From Nitrospira sp. (GTDB lineage: Bacteria; Nitrospirota; Nitrospiria; Nitrospirales; Nitrospiraceae), in the NCBI GenBank assembly GCA_030444405.1, contig JARFPM010000008.1, positions 1 to 53,004 on the forward strand: a DNA stretch of 53,004 bases. The letters run 5' to 3'. A program made the translations under genes and the position numbers. Of the stretch, positions 1-8,400 are shown one piece after another; position 1 is the stretch's first letter, and every line of letters begins with the position of its first letter. Below the pieces are notes generated by a model that saw nothing but the letters and a program-made list of their open reading frames with translations, ran no database searches and was not told where the DNA came from.

Positions 1-164
1 CACAAACTTCGCGCAATGTCGCTGACCGAGTGTCCTTGCACGCAGTGCAGGATGATCTTGGCTCGCTCCACCAGGCGCGCTTCCTGGGTGCGGCTCCGCG
101 CCCACTCCTCCAGCGTCTTCCGGTCTGGTTCGGAACAATGCAACCCGTGTGGCGACTTGGGCAT
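1..164 (-). CDS. IS630-type transposase, N-terminal fragment (cut by window edge)
   Basis: Reading leftwards from an ATG at 164, 54 codons are visible before the window ends. The protein begins MPKSPHGLHC and continues with a helical segment (EARLVERAKIIL, then GHSVSDIAR) typical of the N-terminal helix-turn-helix of IS630/Tc1-mariner transposases. A strong ribosome site (AAGGAGG) ends 7 bases before the ATG and fixes the start. The catalytic DDE region lies outside the window, so whether the element is intact cannot be judged. The element's end probably lies between 165 and 220, directly next to the stop of the neighbouring hypothetical gene. I did not find a convincing terminal inverted repeat with only one end in view. 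Confidence 0.7.
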   Translation of the reverse strand, partial: MPKSPHGLHCSEPDRKTLEEWARSRTQEARLVERAKIILHCVQGHSVSDIARSL

Positions 165-220
165 GATCGGCCTCCTTGCCCAAGACCGTACGACTTATCG
201 CTTACTTATGCAACTAAGCA

Positions 221-649
221 CTAGTTCAACTTTTCAGAGGGTTGGGTTGCGGAACCGGGTGCTGCGGTAGAAATCTCTTCAACAGGAACTGTGGCGGCGG
301 GAGCAGCCGGGACAGGCGACCCAGGAGCGGCACCTACTGGAGAGGCCGAGGGCTTGGGCGGGGGAGCAGCTGGCTTGGGAGGCGCTGGCCTTTCTGGCTT
401 AATGCCTCCTTCCCAGGCTGGACCCGAATACATGTCTGCCGTTAAGCCCTTTGTCTTCCATTTCTCTTCGAAATCAGCAGCGGCCTTATTCGGTGTTTCA
501 CCGACGCCTAGGACATCGTTCCAAGGATAGACTTTCGGTCCGATCTGGCAGCCCGATTCCGTCCGCCGCAAATACAAAGCGATTGGATTACCCCGGTAGG
601 GCCCAAGAAAAATATGGACAGATCCAACGTACTCAAGCAATGAGGCCAT
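221..649 (-). CDS. hypothetical protein with Pro/Ala-rich C-terminal tail
   Basis: A 142-residue protein that I do not recognise. The first ~75 residues (MASLLEYVGSVHIF...) form a compact, mixed-composition domain with the phrase GPKVYPWNDVLGVGETPNKA. The remaining ~65 residues are a low-complexity tail dominated by Pro, Ala, Ser and Gly (PERPAPPKPAAPPPKP and similar), which is probably disordered. The start at 649 is chosen because GGAGGG lies 4-5 bases upstream; an upstream ATG at 700 has no such site. No signal peptide or membrane span is evident. It stands alone between the transposase fragment and nagZ. Confidence 0.6.
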   Translation of the reverse strand: MASLLEYVGSVHIFLGPYRGNPIALYLRRTESGCQIGPKVYPWNDVLGVGETPNKAAADFEEKWKTKGLTADMYSGPAWEGGIKPERPAPPKPAAPPPKPSASPVGAAPGSPVPAAPAATVPVEEISTAAPGSATQPSEKLN

Positions 650-773
650 AAGGCCCTCCAAGGGAGAGCTATGATGCCACAAGAGATGAGAAGAGGGCAA
701 GGTATTCGGCAGGGAGGACGGAGGTTTCGCTTCCTCACTTCAGTGAGATGAGGTCTTCTATCTTGGCGGAGAT

Positions 774-789
774 CCGGGAATTCTCCCGG
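774..789 (-). terminator. possible hairpin downstream of nagZ
   Basis: A 6-bp inverted repeat (CCGGGA / TCCCGG, 4-base loop) lies about 55 bases beyond the nagZ stop in the direction of transcription. A second short inverted repeat, CTCACT-TC-AGTGAG, is at 734-747. Neither is followed by a T-run on the minus strand, so a classical intrinsic terminator is not shown. Nothing else was seen in 650-843. Confidence 0.25.
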
Positions 790-843
790 GCGGCACTGCA
801 CAAAGTTGTCCACTCCGTTGTGTTGAAAAGAAAGAAGGCAAGG

Positions 844-1941
844 TCATAGATCGGCTTTGGCGAATCGTTCTCGTGTCTGGTCGATGGAGTGTAAGAGAGC
901 CTTGTGGCTTCGGCAGCCCACCACAAGTTTGGCATCAGAAATCATCACGGATCGATCGGGAAGAAGGAAACGTTCTTTCAAGCGGCGGATACGTGCGAGA
1001 GACTGGGCCAACCGTCCGGCAGAGATGTCCCCGTTTGCAACGGCCTTGTCAACGGCATTCAGCCCGGCGACGACTCTGTTGCGGTCTTTACAGATCAACG
1101 GCATGTCGCAACCGGCTTGGATGGCCAGTATCGTCGCGTCGCCGATGCCATAATGGTCAATGATGGCATGCATCTCGAGATCATCCGTCAACACGACACC
1201 GTCGTAGTGCAGCTCTTCACGAAGAAATCTCCCAATGATCGTCGGGGACAGGGTTGCCGGACGGTTCTCATCCAAAGCGTGATACAGAACGTGGGCTGTC
1301 ATCATCGTTGCCACGCCGTGCGCAATCGCGCGCCGGAATGGTGGAAATTCAATACGCTCGAGTCGTTCGCACGTCGCCTGTACGGTGGGTAACTCCTTGT
1401 GCGAGTCCGCAGTGGTATCCCCATGACCAGGAAAGTGCTTCCCACAAGCCACGACACGATTGTCTTGGAGGCCTCCCACAGTGGCCGACCCCATTTCAGA
1501 CACGACGTCAGGAGTCGTGCCGAATGCTCGATCACCGATCACCGGATTGGCGGGGTTGCTGTTCACATCCAGCACCGGGGACATGTTCATGTTGATGCCG
1601 ACGGCCTTGAGCTCTTTCGCGGTGGTCGCTGCTGCGGCATACGCCAGTTCGGACGAGCGGCATCGCCCCAAGACTTCGCACGGTGGGAAAATCGTAAAGT
1701 CTTTCGGCAACCGTGAGACACGGCCGCCTTCCTGATCAATAGAGATGAGAAGGGGAGAGTGCGGACTGCAGCGTTGAAGAGCGTTCGTCAATTCGATGAT
1801 CTGAGCGATCGATTCGAGATTTCTCGAAAACAAGATGACGCCACCGGGCTTATATTCCCTCAGGAAGGAGGCGAGTTCAGCCGAAACGGTGGTGCCGTCG
1901 AACCCTATCATGAAAAGTTGGCCGATCTGGTCGTAAGACAT
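844..1941 (-). CDS. nagZ: beta-N-acetylhexosaminidase (glycoside hydrolase family 3)
   Basis: NagZ removes N-acetylglucosamine from anhydromuropeptides in the cytoplasm during peptidoglycan recycling. The 365-residue length fits the family (about 340-380). Visible hallmarks are SIDQEGGRVSRL near residue 70, the KHFPGHGDTTADSH loop carrying the His/Asp general acid-base pair near residue 170, and GVVLTDDLEM with the nucleophilic aspartate near residue 250. The start at 1941 gives MSYDQIGQLFMIGF, the usual NagZ beginning. A longer reading into pepA is possible but would overlap that gene. It lies 23 bases after the pepA stop on the same strand, so the two are probably co-transcribed. No signal peptide is visible. 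Confidence 0.92.
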   Translation of the reverse strand: MSYDQIGQLFMIGFDGTTVSAELASFLREYKPGGVILFSRNLESIAQIIELTNALQRCSPHSPLLISIDQEGGRVSRLPKDFTIFPPCEVLGRCRSSELAYAAAATTAKELKAVGINMNMSPVLDVNSNPANPVIGDRAFGTTPDVVSEMGSATVGGLQDNRVVACGKHFPGHGDTTADSHKELPTVQATCERLERIEFPPFRRAIAHGVATMMTAHVLYHALDENRPATLSPTIIGRFLREELHYDGVVLTDDLEMHAIIDHYGIGDATILAIQAGCDMPLICKDRNRVVAGLNAVDKAVANGDISAGRLAQSLARIRRLKERFLLPDRSVMISDAKLVVGCRSHKALLHSIDQTRERFAKADL

Positions 1942-1964
1942 CTTCGAGCCGTCTTTCTCTCGCA

Positions 1965-3476
1965 CTACAGTGAGCGATTGATGAGGAACTGGATCAACAG
2001 TCTGGTTCCGATGCCGGTTGGGCCTTTGGGGATATATGCCCGCTCCCGTTCGCTCCAATCGGTGCTGGCGATGTCGAGATGCACCCAGGGGGCGTCGCCG
2101 ACGAACTTGCTCAAGAAGAGAGCGGCCGTGATCATGCCACCCCCCCGACCACCGATGTTCCGCATGTCGGCCACGTCGCTGCGGAGTTGCTCAAAATATT
2201 CTTCCCACAACGGCATTTCCCATACCCGCTCGCCTGCTCGAAGGCCGGCATTGCGAATCGCTTCTTTCAACGTCGCATCGTTGCCGAACATTCCGATGGC
2301 GAATTGACCCAGCGCGACGACACAAGCCCCTGTCAGCGTGGCGATGTCGATAAGTGCGGCCGGCTTGAATCGGGTTGCGTAGGCAAGGCCGTCGGACAAA
2401 ATAAGGCGGCCCTCCGCGTCTGTGTTCTGCACCTCCACGGTTTTCCCCGAAAGGGTCTTGACCACGTCACCCGGTCGCATCGCACGCCCTCCCGGCATAT
2501 TCTCCGCCGCCGGTAGGATGCTGATGAGATTAAGGGGTAGCTTCAGACGAGCCGCCGCCCGCATCGCGGCCAACACCTCTGCTCCACCGGTCATGTCGGC
2601 CTTCATCTGTTCCATATTCTCCGCCGGTTTGAGCGAGATCCCACCCGTGTCGAAGGTGATCGTCTTGCCGACGAGCACGACCGGGCGGTCGTTTTTGTTC
2701 TTGGCTCCGTGGTACTGGAGAATAATGAACTTCGGCGGTTCGTGGCTGCCTTTTGCGACTCCCAGTAACGCACCCATGCCGAGTTTTTCCATCTCTTTTT
2801 GTTCGAGGATCTTGAGATTCACGCCGGCTTCCTTCGCCACGGTCTTCGCTTCATTGGCGATCCTGGTCGGTGTCATCACATTGGACGGATGGTTGCAGAG
2901 ATCCCGAACGAAGACCGTGGCTTCAGCCGTCGCGATACCGCGACGAATCCCTTCAGACAACTGGCGCAGGTGATCTTTTTGCGGAACGAGAATAGTCATC
3001 GCCTTCACGTCCCTAGCCGTTGGGGAGTCGCTGCGATAAGTCGTGAATTGATAGCTCCCTAAGATCGCTCCTTCGGTCACTGTCTGGCCGACGTCGATCG
3101 GCGAGGCCCCATGTGGCACGACGCTCGGCAGCGCAACCGCAAAGGTGCTGCATTTGCCTTGGCGAACCCGTTTGACGGCATGCCCTATCGCCTGTCGGAT
3201 CTGATCCAAACCCAACTCATGTTTCTTCCCGAGGCCGACAAGAATCAACCGCTGCGCCGGAATTTTCCCGTGTGTATGAAATAAGACTACCTCACCGGTC
3301 TTGCCATCAAACTCCTTTGACCGCAGAAGCTCACGGAGTGCCCCTCCGAGGATTCGATCCAGAATCGTTCCATCTTCCTTAGGCAGTCCGTCCCCTTCAC
3401 AAGAGAGGAGGACAAGCGCATCTGTGGTCTCGGTGTGGACTCGTCCTTGTTTTGCGTGAACTCGCATAATATTCAT
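1965..3476 (-). CDS. pepA: cytosol (leucyl) aminopeptidase, M17 family
   Basis: PepA is a two-metal cytosolic aminopeptidase that releases N-terminal residues from peptides; some homologues also bind DNA. The 503-residue protein has the two-domain M17 layout. The variable N-terminal domain covers about residues 1-170, and the C-terminal catalytic domain contains the metal-binding region TFDTGGISLKP and the family signature NTDAEGRL, followed by LSDGLAYA. The start at 3476 (MNIMRVHAKQG) is supported by AAAGGAG six bases upstream; three residues later there is another ATG without its own site. It is the first gene of a likely pepA-nagZ pair, which links peptide and cell-wall turnover. Confidence 0.95.
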   Translation of the reverse strand: MNIMRVHAKQGRVHTETTDALVLLSCEGDGLPKEDGTILDRILGGALRELLRSKEFDGKTGEVVLFHTHGKIPAQRLILVGLGKKHELGLDQIRQAIGHAVKRVRQGKCSTFAVALPSVVPHGASPIDVGQTVTEGAILGSYQFTTYRSDSPTARDVKAMTILVPQKDHLRQLSEGIRRGIATAEATVFVRDLCNHPSNVMTPTRIANEAKTVAKEAGVNLKILEQKEMEKLGMGALLGVAKGSHEPPKFIILQYHGAKNKNDRPVVLVGKTITFDTGGISLKPAENMEQMKADMTGGAEVLAAMRAAARLKLPLNLISILPAAENMPGGRAMRPGDVVKTLSGKTVEVQNTDAEGRLILSDGLAYATRFKPAALIDIATLTGACVVALGQFAIGMFGNDATLKEAIRNAGLRAGERVWEMPLWEEYFEQLRSDVADMRNIGGRGGGMITAALFLSKFVGDAPWVHLDIASTDWSERERAYIPKGPTGIGTRLLIQFLINRSL

Positions 3477-3569
3477 CCGATTCTCCTTTGATGCGTCAAT
3501 CAGCAAGCGTCATCAGCTGATCGTTGTTGGTCCTCAGGACGTCTACATCTCGATCAACGGTGAAACTCT

Positions 3570-4205
3570 TCACACTCCCCGCATATCGGGTGCCCAGATG
3601 TGCTTGTGGAGTTGCAACTGAAGGCGAATAGGTAGTCGATCTGCCAGGAGCCATTCGGCCAACTGGCGTGGATCCAGCGCACCGAATACCGGACTAAAGA
3701 GGACCGGACAGCGATCGGTCAACTGGAAGCGATTCAGAATGCTTGTAGCCCATTCGTAATCGTTCCGGTCTTGAATGACGAATTTCGCCTCGTCCTGTGG
3801 CCGCAAACGTTCGACATTGGGCCAGTGCATCCGCTCCATCATGCCGCTTCCCGGGCATTTCACATCTAGGATAATACGGACCGATGGGTCGACGATCGTC
3901 GTATCCACAGCTCCGCTCGTTTCAAGAAGAACCGTGAATTCTTCATCGCACAATCGACGGAGTAATGTGCTGGTATCCGGTTGTGCTAACGGTTCACCTC
4001 CCGTCACCTCAACCAAGTGACAAGCATAGGATCGCACCGCGTCGAGAATATCATCGATGGACCGGTCCATCCCGCCAAAGAAAGCGTATTCCGTGTCACA
4101 CCAGGTGCATCGCAGAGGGCAACCGGTCAGACGCACAAACACGCAGGGGCAGCCGGCAAAAGTCGACTCGCCTTGAAGACTATGAAAAATTTCGGTGACG
4201 CGCAT
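3570..4205 (-). CDS. queE: 7-carboxy-7-deazaguanine synthase (radical SAM)
   Basis: QueE converts 6-carboxytetrahydropterin to 7-carboxy-7-deazaguanine, a step towards preQ0, queuosine and related 7-deazapurines. The 211-residue protein starts MRVTEIFHSLQGES, the usual QueE opening. It carries the radical-SAM [4Fe-4S] motif CPLRCTWC (CxxxCxxC) near residue 30, then DTEYAFFGG, and a VEVTGGEPLAQ loop (GGEP motif) near residue 70. No other queuosine gene (queC, queD, queF, tgt) is in this window. It lies 94 bases upstream of pepA on the same strand, and 77 bases follow the HAD phosphatase gene. Confidence 0.92.
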   Translation of the reverse strand: MRVTEIFHSLQGESTFAGCPCVFVRLTGCPLRCTWCDTEYAFFGGMDRSIDDILDAVRSYACHLVEVTGGEPLAQPDTSTLLRRLCDEEFTVLLETSGAVDTTIVDPSVRIILDVKCPGSGMMERMHWPNVERLRPQDEAKFVIQDRNDYEWATSILNRFQLTDRCPVLFSPVFGALDPRQLAEWLLADRLPIRLQLQLHKHIWAPDMRGV

Positions 4206-4282
4206 GAGCTGTGTGTGGGCCGACTGAATAGTCGATAGGATGATTTGCCGCGGAGACGGTTGATCCGATCACAAGCAGCAGC

Positions 4283-4963
4283 TCATTGCCATTTGACGAT
4301 GGGCCAGTTCCTGCGTCGGGCGATGGAGGCCATGCCACGAATCGGATTCACCACCGTGGGATAGCCTACGGCCTTGAGCAGGTCAAGATCACCGGGACTG
4401 TCTCCGTACGCATAGCATTGGGACAGATCCAGCGTCAGTTCATGGGTCAACCGATCGATGAGTTGCCGTTTCCCCCCGCCATAAGGAAGGGGGGGGACAA
4501 GGAAACCGGTATAGAGACCGTTCTGTTGCTCCAACCGACTCGCAAAACATCGATCAGCTCGAAGCGCGTCGGCGACGTGGGCGACCAGGAAATCAAGGGA
4601 CCCCGTCACGAAGATGACGGCATGGCCGGCATGGCGATGCTCCTCGAGCTTCCGCATGGCGGCGGGAGAGACACGAGGACATAATTCCTCGCGACAAAAC
4701 TCCTCACCCAACGGTTGAATCACTTGCGAGGGTTTTCCAGCCAAGTACAACTTCCGCTCGCGGAGGGGGTGCAGCGATAATGGGGGAAAATGTCGCAGGA
4801 GCCAAGACGCACTCTCGCGAGCTTCAGGCCAACCGACGATACCGCGTCGCCACAGCCACCGGAAAAATCTCACTTCGCTCGCTTCGCCGGGTAAAATGGT
4901 ATTATCGACGTCAAAAAATGCAGCAATTGAAGAGGAGAGACCTCGTTGGGCCGTTCGTGTCAT
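4283..4963 (-). CDS. HAD-superfamily phosphatase, subfamily IB (SerB-like)
   Basis: A 226-residue haloacid-dehalogenase-fold hydrolase. Motif I is FFDVDNTI near residue 14 (nucleophile Asp and acid-base Asp), motif II is VTGSLDFLVAH near residue 115, and motif III is YGDSPGDLDLL near residue 180. The C-terminal phrase YPTVVNP after motif III is typical of the TIGR01490/HAD-IB group of phosphoserine-phosphatase-like enzymes. The true substrate cannot be told from sequence. The ATG at 4963 is preferred; an in-frame TTG at 4981 would add six residues but has no ribosome site. It is divergent from the tRNA-Leu gene and may head the minus-strand group. Confidence 0.85.
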   Translation of the reverse strand: MTRTAQRGLSSSIAAFFDVDNTILPGEASEVRFFRWLWRRGIVGWPEARESASWLLRHFPPLSLHPLRERKLYLAGKPSQVIQPLGEEFCREELCPRVSPAAMRKLEEHRHAGHAVIFVTGSLDFLVAHVADALRADRCFASRLEQQNGLYTGFLVPPLPYGGGKRQLIDRLTHELTLDLSQCYAYGDSPGDLDLLKAVGYPTVVNPIRGMASIARRRNWPIVKWQ

Positions 4964-5015
4964 GAAAGAGTGCCCTAGCAAAATTAGGAACCGATTTTAC
5001 CGGACGTCCGGTTGA

Positions 5016-5045
5016 TTGACAAGAATTTTAGCCTCCACCTATAAT
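5016..5045 (+). promoter_or_regulatory. consensus sigma-70 promoter of tRNA-Leu
   Basis: TTGACA at 5016-5021 and TATAAT at 5040-5045, both perfect consensus hexamers, are separated by 18 bases. The tRNA begins 50 bases after the -10 box, which leaves a leader of about 43 bases to be removed by processing. Confidence 0.9.
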
Positions 5046-5095
5046 GCCTCTCCCTTCAGTCAGGCGTCCCGTAGGACGTTTCGAATCATTTGGTG

Positions 5096-5179
5096 GCCGA
5101 AGTGGTGGAATGGCAGACACGCACGTTTGAGGGGCGTGTGGCGAAAGCCGTGCGGGTTCAAGTCCCGCCTTCGGCACCA
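5096..5179 (+). tRNA. tRNA-Leu (anticodon GAG)
   Basis: An 84-base class II tRNA with CCA encoded at 5177-5179. The acceptor stem GCCGAAG (5096-5102) pairs with CTTCGGC (5169-5175), and the discriminator is A. The T-arm GCGGG-TTCAAGT-CCCGC is intact. The anticodon stem CACGT/GCGTG encloses the loop TTGAGGG, so the anticodon GAG is at 5129-5131. A variable arm (TGGCGAAAGCCGT) with a clear stem confirms the class II type expected for leucine. It reads CUC and CUU codons. Confidence 0.97.
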
Positions 5180-5405
5180 TCGATCTATACAGCTCTCGCT
5201 ACTTGCCAGCTAAAGACTCTGGGCCATTTGGATCTAGACTTTCACCTATTCTCATAGGACACTAGCCCCCTCCTGAGCTCTTTTCTTAGGAACCAGTAGG
5301 CTGGGCTGTCACCATCGATTATCATTCGCGACGTGACAACGCCTCTCCAGTGAGCTGAGCTGGCTTTTGAGGTGCTGTCGGCGTCGCGCGGCAAGGAGCC
5401 TCATC

Positions 5406-8400
5406 ATGACTCCAACGAGTCACCGTCCTGAATTGGATCTACTGCGCAGGCAGGTCGCCGATCTCGCACGGCAGCTTGCCGAACGGGACCGAGTGCTGCA
5501 CGAACAGACTCGCCACCTCCACGTCGCACAAGCTCTTGCTCACTTGGGGAGTTGGAATTGGGACATTGCAAGCGGCGAGGTGGAATGGTCGGAGGAGCTC
5601 TACCGGATCTTCGGCTATGAGCCTCGATCACGTCAGATGACCTTCGATAACTTTGTGTCGGCGGTACTCCCGGACGATCACGACCGGGTCCTGGCATCGA
5701 TCGATGACGCATTGGCCGGAATCGCAACATACGACATGGAATGCCGAATCGTCCGCCCCGATGGCGAAGTACGAACGGTTCATTGCTGCGGCGAGGTCGT
5801 GCGTGATAGCAGCGGTCAACCTCTTCGTATGTCTGGGACGGCCCTGGACATCACCGAACGCAAGCGAACGGAACTGGCCCTCCAGCAGCGTGAAGCGTAC
5901 TTCCGCGCCCTCGTTGAGCAGTCTTCCGATGTCATCACGGTGCTCGATCTGGACGGCAGGATCCAGTTCGAGAACCCGTCGGTCGAACGATTACTCGGAT
6001 ACGCACGGCACGAGCTCGACGGGCGTATCGCCTTTGAGTTTGTTCATCCAGAAGACCTTCCGACGGTGACCAAGAAATTTGAATTGCTCGTTCAAGGGCC
6101 CGGAACGCCTCAAATGGCTGAATTCCGGTTCCGTCATAAGGACGGCTCGTGGCGAAGTTTCGAAGGGATTGGCCGGACGATCAAGGACCTAGATGGCCGA
6201 AGCCGTGTGATCGCGAATTTACGTGACATTACTGAGAGGAAACGCACGGAGGCAATGTTACTGTCCTCGGAGGAAAAACTCCGACAGGCCCTCCAAGCAT
6301 CGGGCACTGGACTGTGGGACTGGAGTACGGAAACGAACGAAGTGGCTTTTTCGGCGGAGTGGAAACGTCAGCTCGGGTACGAGGAGGGGGAGATTTCGGA
6401 CTCGTTTAAGACGTGGGAGCAGTTGCTGCACCCAGACGATCATGATCGCGCCGTTGCCTATGTGCAGGACTACTTGGCAAATCCTTACGACGATTACCGG
6501 CAGGAGTTTCGCCTGCAGCATAAGGACGGGACGTACCGGTGGATCGAGGCGCGTGCCTCCTTTGTGATGGAGGCAGACGGCCGTCAGATCCGCCTCGTCG
6601 GGTCACATGCCGATATTACTGATCGCAAACGGATGGAAGAAGCGGTACGGGAGAGTGAAGAACGGTACAGGACGTTGGTCGAGCTTTCACCATCCGGGGT
6701 CTTCGCCTTCTGTGAAGGACGGGCAGTCTACTTCAACCATAGGGGCACCGTTCTCATGGGAGCGAATAGTCCCCGGGAAATTCTCGACCGGCCCATTTTT
6801 GACTTAATCCATCCAGACTATCATCAAGAAGTCCGTGAGAATGTGAATCGGTTGCTCACCGGTGGAGTGTCCGTCCATAGCGCGGAACGAATCTTTCTGA
6901 AGGTGGATGGAACATCGATTCCGGTTCAGGTCGAGGCGGCGCGGATCACGTGGAACGGTAAGCCCGCCATCCTCGGCCTGTTCTCCGATATCACCGAGCG
7001 GAAACGAATGGAAGAGGAGCGGCAGAGGACACTGACACTGCTCACGAACGTCATCAATGCCACGCCGGATCTGATCTTTGTGAAGGATCGGGATCTGCGG
7101 ACGGTGCTGTGCAACAACGCCTACGCGCAAGCCGTGGGCAAGGCGCCCGAAGAGATGATCGGTCACACCTCCATCGAAAACGGCTGGGATGCTGAATGGG
7201 TGCGCGGCGATCCTGACAAGGGCATTCGAGGATTCGAGGCGGATGATCGGCAAGCTTTGAGCGGACAGGTCGTCCACAATCTCTCCGTTCCTGCCAACGT
7301 GAAGGGCGAAGTGCGGATTTTCGACGCCATCAAGATACCGCTGCGCAGCGAAACCGGGGAGGTCATGGGTGTACTCGGGGTTGCTCGTGATATCACCACA
7401 CGTATATCCATGGAAGTAGAGCTCAAGCAAAGTGAAGCGCGATTACACGAGGCCCAACGCATCGCACAGTTGGGCAGCTGGGAAGTGGATCTGACGGCGA
7501 ACCGGCTCAGCTGGTCCCCTGAGACCCATCGAATTTTCGAAATCAACGAGGATCAGTTCGACTCATCGTTCGAGACCTTTCTGTCAGCGGTGCACCCGGA
7601 CGACCGATCCGCTCTGCAGCGTGCCTATGCCGACTCGGTACGGGATAAATCGCCGTGTGAGATCGTGCATCGCCTGCTCTTGCGGGACGGGCGGGTGAAA
7701 TACGTCCAGGAACGTTGTGAGACTATTTATGACGCACAGGGTGCGCCCCGGCGGTCGTTCGGCACGGTCCAGGACGTAACTGAGGCTACACGCCTAGCCC
7801 AACGCGAAGCCGTCCGTGTCAATCAATTGAAGAAACTCTCCGAACTCAGTTTGACGTTGTCGGGAGATCCCGCCGTCATTTTCAAGCAGGTGGTGCGCAT
7901 CATCGGAGAGTTGTTCAAGGTGCGGGTTGTCTGCCTGTCGGAAATTGTCGGTCAGGAACTCCATTTCAAGGCAGTCTACGTCAACGGTCAGGTTGTGCTC
8001 GACGCGGGCCGATGTCCGCTGGATGTTACCCCTTGCGCCACCGTGGAGATGGACAAGGATCTGCGCCTGTACGATCGCGTCATGGAGCGGTTCCCTCAAG
8101 CCTCGTTCCTTCAGGACCACCATGCCGTGTCTTATTGCGGATTCCCTTCTCTAGACGCGCACGGCCAGGTTGTGGGGGTCACGTGTCTGTTGGACGACAA
8201 GCCCCACAAGTTTACCCAGGAAGATCAGGAGCTGTTGCGCGTTTTTGGTCAACGCATTGCCATGGAGGTCGAGCGGGCGCGGCATCTTGCCGAGCGCAAG
8301 GCCGCCGAAGAGACGCTATATAGGACAACCTCCATGCTCACCGCGCTGATCCAATCCTCACCTGTCGCCATTATCACGGCTGATACGGAGGGTCGCCTGA